Positions 60,458 to 64,000 of a stretch of 64,000 nucleotides of DNA are shown piece after piece (positions within the stretch are counted from its first letter, which is position 1; each line of letters opens with the position of its first letter). This DNA is from Actinomadura sp. K4S16 (GTDB taxonomy: Bacteria > Actinomycetota > Actinomycetes > Streptosporangiales > Streptosporangiaceae). The notes under the pieces are model-generated. The model was not told where the DNA came from. It did not search any database and worked only from the letters and a program-made list of their open reading frames with translations. Location: positions 496,001 through 560,000 of the forward strand of contig NZ_BDDE01000015.1 of NCBI RefSeq assembly GCF_008327685.1. Reading direction: 5' to 3'. Made by a program: the position numbers and the translations under genes.

Positions 60458-60470
60458 TACGCTTCCGGCG
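60458..60470 (+). promoter_or_regulatory. Leaderless -10 box of the MFS gene
   Basis: TACGCT at 60458-60463 lies 7 nt before ATG 60471; TTTCCT at 60435-60440 gives a -35 with 17-bp spacer. Confidence 0.5.
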
Positions 60471-61859
60471 ATGCCGACATACGCACCTACTCGCGGTGCT
60501 CTGCTGCTCGGCCTCCTCGCCGCGAGCCAGGTGATGCTGCTGCTCGACCTGACGATCGTCAACGTCGCCCTGCCCAGCATCCAGCGGGACCTGGACACGT
60601 CCGCGGCCCAGCTCTCCTGGGTGGTCAACGCGTACACGCTGGTGTTCAGCGGCCTCCTGCTGCTCGGCGGACGAGCGGGCGACATCCTCGGGCACCGGCG
60701 GGTCTTCACCGCGGGGGCCGCGCTGTTCACCGCCGCCTCGCTCCTCGGCGGGCTGGCCGTCAACCCCGAACTGCTCCTCCTCGCGCGGGCCGGGCAGGGA
60801 GCAGGGGCCGCACTCGCCGGGCCCGCCTCCCTGGCGCTGATCTCGACGGGGTTCCCCGACGACCGCGCCAGGAACCGGGCCTACGCCGTCACCACGAGCG
60901 CCGGCAGCGTCGGCATGCTGCTCGGCCTGGTCGCCGGCGGGCTGCTGATCGAGTGGGGGACGTGGCGGTGGACGTTCCTCGTCAACGTCCCCGTCGGGGC
61001 CGCCGTGGTGGCGCTCTCCCGATGGTGCCTCCACGAGTCCCCGCGGATCAGGGGCCGCTTCGACGCGGCCGGGGCGCTCACCGCCACCGCCGGGATGACG
61101 CTCCTCGTCTACGGGGTCGTGCGCGCGGCCGAGTCCGGCTGGAGTGACGGCCCGGTCGCCGCCGCGCTCACCGCGGCGGCGGTCCTCCTGGCCCTGTTCG
61201 TCGCCGTGGAGGCGCGGGCCCCGCAGCCGATCATGTCGCTGGGGCTGCTGCGCGACCGGAACCGCGCGGGGGCCTGCGTCATGCGGCTGCTCCTCACCGC
61301 CGCGATGAGCGGCATGATGTTCTTCCTCACCCTCTACGTCCAGGGGGTCCTCGGGTACGGCCCGCTGGAGACCGGGCTGGCCTTCCTCCCCACCACGCTC
61401 ACCGTGATCGCCGCGAACAGGGCCGTGCCGTCGCTGCTGGCGCGCGTCGGCCCGATGAAGGTCATGGCTGCCGGGTCCGTGCTCACCGTCATCGGGATGG
61501 CGTGGCTGACGCAGATCTCGGCGGCCAGCACCTACGTGTCCACGATCCTCGGGCCGGTGCTGCTCTTCGGCGCGGGCCACGGGCTGGTGTCGGTGGCGGC
61601 GACGGCGATCGCCATGACCGGCCTGCCCGCCGGCGAGCACGGCGGCGCGTCCGGCCTCATCCAGACCACGCAGGTCGGCGGGCCGCTCGGGATCGCCGTC
61701 CTCGTCGCCGTCTACGAGGAGGTGGACGGGAGCCGCGTCCAGTCGCTCGCCGGGGCCTTCACCGGCGCCCTGGTCCTTTCGCTGCTCATGCTCGTCACGG
61801 CCCTGACCGTCTTCCGCCGGGCGGCCGTCCGAGCACCCGCGTCCGCGGGAACGAGCTGA
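60471..61859 (+). CDS. MFS transporter, DHA2 (EmrB/QacA-like) family
   Basis: 462 aa, 14 predicted membrane helices. DHA2 motifs: LLDLTIVNVALPSIQRDL after helix 1, and LLLGGRAGDILGHRRVF (motif A) after helix 2. Proton-driven export of drugs or secondary metabolites. 25 bp after its stop lies an acyl-CoA synthetase gene, possibly co-transcribed. Shorter than typical 14-TM EmrB (about 500). Substrate unknown. Confidence 0.85.
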   Translation: MPTYAPTRGALLLGLLAASQVMLLLDLTIVNVALPSIQRDLDTSAAQLSWVVNAYTLVFSGLLLLGGRAGDILGHRRVFTAGAALFTAASLLGGLAVNPELLLLARAGQGAGAALAGPASLALISTGFPDDRARNRAYAVTTSAGSVGMLLGLVAGGLLIEWGTWRWTFLVNVPVGAAVVALSRWCLHESPRIRGRFDAAGALTATAGMTLLVYGVVRAAESGWSDGPVAAALTAAAVLLALFVAVEARAPQPIMSLGLLRDRNRAGACVMRLLLTAAMSGMMFFLTLYVQGVLGYGPLETGLAFLPTTLTVIAANRAVPSLLARVGPMKVMAAGSVLTVIGMAWLTQISAASTYVSTILGPVLLFGAGHGLVSVAATAIAMTGLPAGEHGGASGLIQTTQVGGPLGIAVLVAVYEEVDGSRVQSLAGAFTGALVLSLLMLVTALTVFRRAAVRAPASAGTS

Positions 61860-61884
61860 TCACGCGCCATTCGGAGGAGACCCC

Positions 61885-63429
61885 GTGCACATCACCCACA
61901 TCGTCCACCGGGCCCTGCAACTCGCTCCGGACGAGCCGGTCACTGCCTACGGCGACCGGTTCCGCACGGCGCGCGAGCAGGCCGACCGGGTGGCCCGCCT
62001 CGCCGGGGCCCTGCGGGAGCGCGGCGCGGGCGGCGGCGAACCCGTGGGGATGCTGGCCCTCGGCTCGGACCGCTACCTCGAGTTCTTCCTGGCCGTGGCG
62101 TGGGCGGACGGGGTGTTCCACCCGGTCAACCCCGCCTGGAGCACGCAGGAGATGATCTACGCGCTGGCCGAGTCGCGGACCCGGATCCTCTTCGTCGACG
62201 ACGCGTTCCTGGACCGCCTGGGCGAGATCAGGGACGCCTGCCCCGAGCTGCGCGAGGTCGTCCACGTCGGCGACGGGCCGGCACCGGACGGCATGCCCGG
62301 GTTCGAGGAGCTGATCTCGCGCACGGAGCCGGTCGAGGACGCCCGCCGGGGCGGCGACGCGCCCGCCGGCATCGTCTACACCAGCGGGACGTCCGGACGC
62401 GCCAAGGGCGTCGTGGTCGCCCACGGCCGCCTGGTCCACTCGGCGATGACCATGCCGGCGCGGGTCCCGTGCCACGGCCTCCCCGGCGGGCACATGCTGA
62501 TCACGTCGAACTTCTCCTCCATCTCCATGCTGGTGACCTGGCTGGTCCAGGGGATGTGGGGCGGGCTCACCGTCGTCCCGCGCACGACCGACGTCGACGG
62601 GCTCCTCGACGCGATCGAACGCCACAGGGTCACGCACGCGCCGTTCGCCCCCGGCACCCTGCAGCAGATCGTCGACCACCCCGGCATCGCCGCGCGCGAC
62701 CTGTCCAGCATGCTGAGCATCGCCTACGGCGCGGCGCCCATCACCGAGGCCCTCCTGGGGAGGGTGATGGAGGCGTTCCCGAACGCCGCCTTCCACCAGT
62801 GGTACGGAATGAACGAGTTCGGCCTCGCCACGCTGCTGCCGCCGGAGGACCACGTCGCGGGCCGCAAGCTGCGCTCGGCGGGGCGGCCCGCGATCGGCGC
62901 CGAGGTGCGGATCGTCGACGACGCGGGCGCGGACCTGCCGCAGGGCGCGGTCGGGGAGATCATCGTCCGCACCGGCGCCCTGATGCTCGGCTACCTGAAC
63001 AAGCCCGAGGAGACGGCGCGGACGCTCCGGGACGGCTGGATCCACACCGGCGACGGCGGATACCTGGACGAGGACGGCTACCTCCACATCGTCGACCGGA
63101 TCAAGGACGTGATCAACGTCGACGGCTGGAACGTCTACTCCACCGAGGTGGAGCAGGCGGTCGCGTCCCATCCGGCGGTGGCCGCGGTCGCGGTGATCGG
63201 CATCCCGGACGACAAGCCGGGCGAGAAGGTGCACGCGGTCGTCGTCCTCAAGCACGGCCGCACGGCGAGCGAGGACGAGCTCCGGCGGCACTGCGAGCCG
63301 CTGATCGCCTGGAAGACGCCCACCAGCTACGAGTTCGTCGACGCCCTCCCCCTGTCGACCACCGGGAAGGTCCTCAAGCGCGAGCTGCGCAAGCCGTACT
63401 GGGCCGGAATGGACCGCCAGGTCCACTGA
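61885..63429 (+). CDS. Acyl-CoA synthetase (class I adenylate-forming)
   Basis: 514 aa. ATP-binding P-loop YTSGTSGRAKGVVVAH (about residue 168), A5 region QWYGMNEFG, A7-A8 HTGDGGYLDEDGYLHIVDR and IKDVINVDGWNVYSTEVE. The catalytic Lys is in STTGKVLKREL near the C-terminus. Activates a fatty or aryl acid as AMP ester then CoA thioester. GTG start with GGAGGAG 6 nt upstream. Follows an MFS exporter; the pair might serve export and degradation of the same acid (inference). Confidence 0.87.
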   Translation: MHITHIVHRALQLAPDEPVTAYGDRFRTAREQADRVARLAGALRERGAGGGEPVGMLALGSDRYLEFFLAVAWADGVFHPVNPAWSTQEMIYALAESRTRILFVDDAFLDRLGEIRDACPELREVVHVGDGPAPDGMPGFEELISRTEPVEDARRGGDAPAGIVYTSGTSGRAKGVVVAHGRLVHSAMTMPARVPCHGLPGGHMLITSNFSSISMLVTWLVQGMWGGLTVVPRTTDVDGLLDAIERHRVTHAPFAPGTLQQIVDHPGIAARDLSSMLSIAYGAAPITEALLGRVMEAFPNAAFHQWYGMNEFGLATLLPPEDHVAGRKLRSAGRPAIGAEVRIVDDAGADLPQGAVGEIIVRTGALMLGYLNKPEETARTLRDGWIHTGDGGYLDEDGYLHIVDRIKDVINVDGWNVYSTEVEQAVASHPAVAAVAVIGIPDDKPGEKVHAVVVLKHGRTASEDELRRHCEPLIAWKTPTSYEFVDALPLSTTGKVLKRELRKPYWAGMDRQVH

Positions 63430-63496
63430 CCGGCCGGGTCCCGCTGACGTGCGGTTGCGCCGGTGATCGGGCCCGGTTTCGTAGGCCGCCCGCGGG

Positions 63497-63985
63497 TCAG
63501 TCGGAGTCGGTGGCGGCTAGGACCGCCACCGTCCGGCGGTCGGGACGCAGGACGGCGATGCCGACGTCCAGCGGTTCGGCGACCCGCATGTGCCAGTCCG
63601 AGCCGTAGAAGAGCCAGGCGCACCGGTCGGCGGCCCGCTCGACCGCCGTGAAGTCGTCCCCGGGAAAGCCGACCAGGCCCGCCAGCGATTCCCACGACGC
63701 TCTGCGCGCGTCGCCCGCGCGCATGCGGGGCCCGTACGCGCCGCCGGACCCGGCCCCGTAGAAGAGCTCCCGCAGGACGTCGGGAGTCGTCACCCGCCGC
63801 ACTCCGGTGACACCGGAGCGGGTGCTGAGGGCCGGAAGGGCGCGGACCAGTGAGGCGCCCAGGTCGGCGGGAGCCAGTGGACGGTCCAACTGGAACAGAC
63901 CGGCCTCCAGGCATTCTTCGCCCGTCGGCCAGTTGCGGTAGGCACCCAGCGCCCGCCGGGCTTCGGGCCAGTCGACCGCCGTCAC
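63497..63985 (-). CDS. Hypothetical protein, possibly DUF6183-like; start may lie beyond the window
   Basis: At least 162 aa. ELFYGAGSGGAYGPRMRAGD and RASWESLAGLVG look like the DUF6183 family of actinobacterial unknowns. GTG at 63985 gives MTAVDWPEARRALGAY, but the frame stays open to the window edge (GLDIG before it), so the true start could be outside. No signal peptide or membrane helix. Function unknown. Confidence 0.55.
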   Translation of the reverse strand: MTAVDWPEARRALGAYRNWPTGEECLEAGLFQLDRPLAPADLGASLVRALPALSTRSGVTGVRRVTTPDVLRELFYGAGSGGAYGPRMRAGDARRASWESLAGLVGFPGDDFTAVERAADRCAWLFYGSDWHMRVAEPLDVGIAVLRPDRRTVAVLAATDSD

Positions 63986-64000
63986 CCCGATGTCGAGGCC

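Noticed and set aside
1..64000. tRNA or rRNA genes
   Set aside because: I looked in the intergenic gaps for tRNA T-loop and CCA-type patterns and found none I could defend; a tRNAscan run would be decisive.

Overview
The window is high-GC DNA (visibly about 70% G+C, with GC-rich third codon positions) from a mycelial actinomycete. The gene families point to Streptosporangiales, most likely Actinomadura or another member of Thermomonosporaceae: a WhiJ-type XRE/DUF397/histidine-kinase-like ATPase module, ANTAR and SpoIIE-type regulators, an SSI-type protease inhibitor, a SepF-like protein, a large LuxR (LAL) regulator and a SigR-like sigma factor. The genus is an inference, because the window has no rRNA. 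It reads as ordinary chromosome with accessory patches. I see no tRNA, rRNA, CRISPR array, integrase or insertion sequence.

Layout. 1-6.6 kb: stress and signalling genes (TetR, SigR-like sigma factor, SSI inhibitor, CBS protein, GAF-ANTAR, PAS-GAF-PP2C phosphatase). 6.7-11.2 kb: two prolyl-tRNA synthetases of different architectural types flank a small HicA-like/HTH gene pair, followed by a SepF-like gene. 11.3-16.4 kb: WhiJ-like module, a stand-alone hydroxymethylbilane synthase and an ABC-F protein. 17.3-22.5 kb: a tightly overlapping six-gene operon (sugar-nucleotide epimerase, three glycosyltransferase-like proteins and two unknowns, one a small zinc-finger-like protein). This is the best candidate for an undescribed pathway. 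22.5-28.3 kb: serine hydrolase, YceI, a PAP2/diacylglycerol-kinase fusion, and a Wzm/Wzt polysaccharide or teichoic acid exporter. 28.5-33.0 kb: a carbohydrate ABC importer whose last permease gene begins inside two tandem copies of an 86-bp hairpin repeat. 33-37.2 kb: PEBP protein, MarR and ArsR regulators each divergent from a membrane protein gene. 37.3-44.8 kb: KamA-like radical SAM enzyme, DUF998, hydrolase, two small paired secreted proteins, plsX, argS. 44.9-52.0 kb (minus strand): flavin oxidoreductase, DUF2630, a histone-H1-like protein, two aldehyde dehydrogenases with deoC, and an ECF sigma/anti-sigma-like pair. 52.1-64 kb: acyl-CoA dehydrogenase, methyltransferase, LAL regulator, CoA-transferase, MFS exporter, acyl-CoA synthetase, and one gene that may run off the right edge.

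Two themes recur. Many genes have no Shine-Dalgarno sequence but carry a TANNNT-like -10 box 6-7 nt before the start codon, so leaderless transcription is probably common and decides several starts below. Short tandem repeats and palindromes of several unrelated families sit at gene ends and starts, and some are translated.
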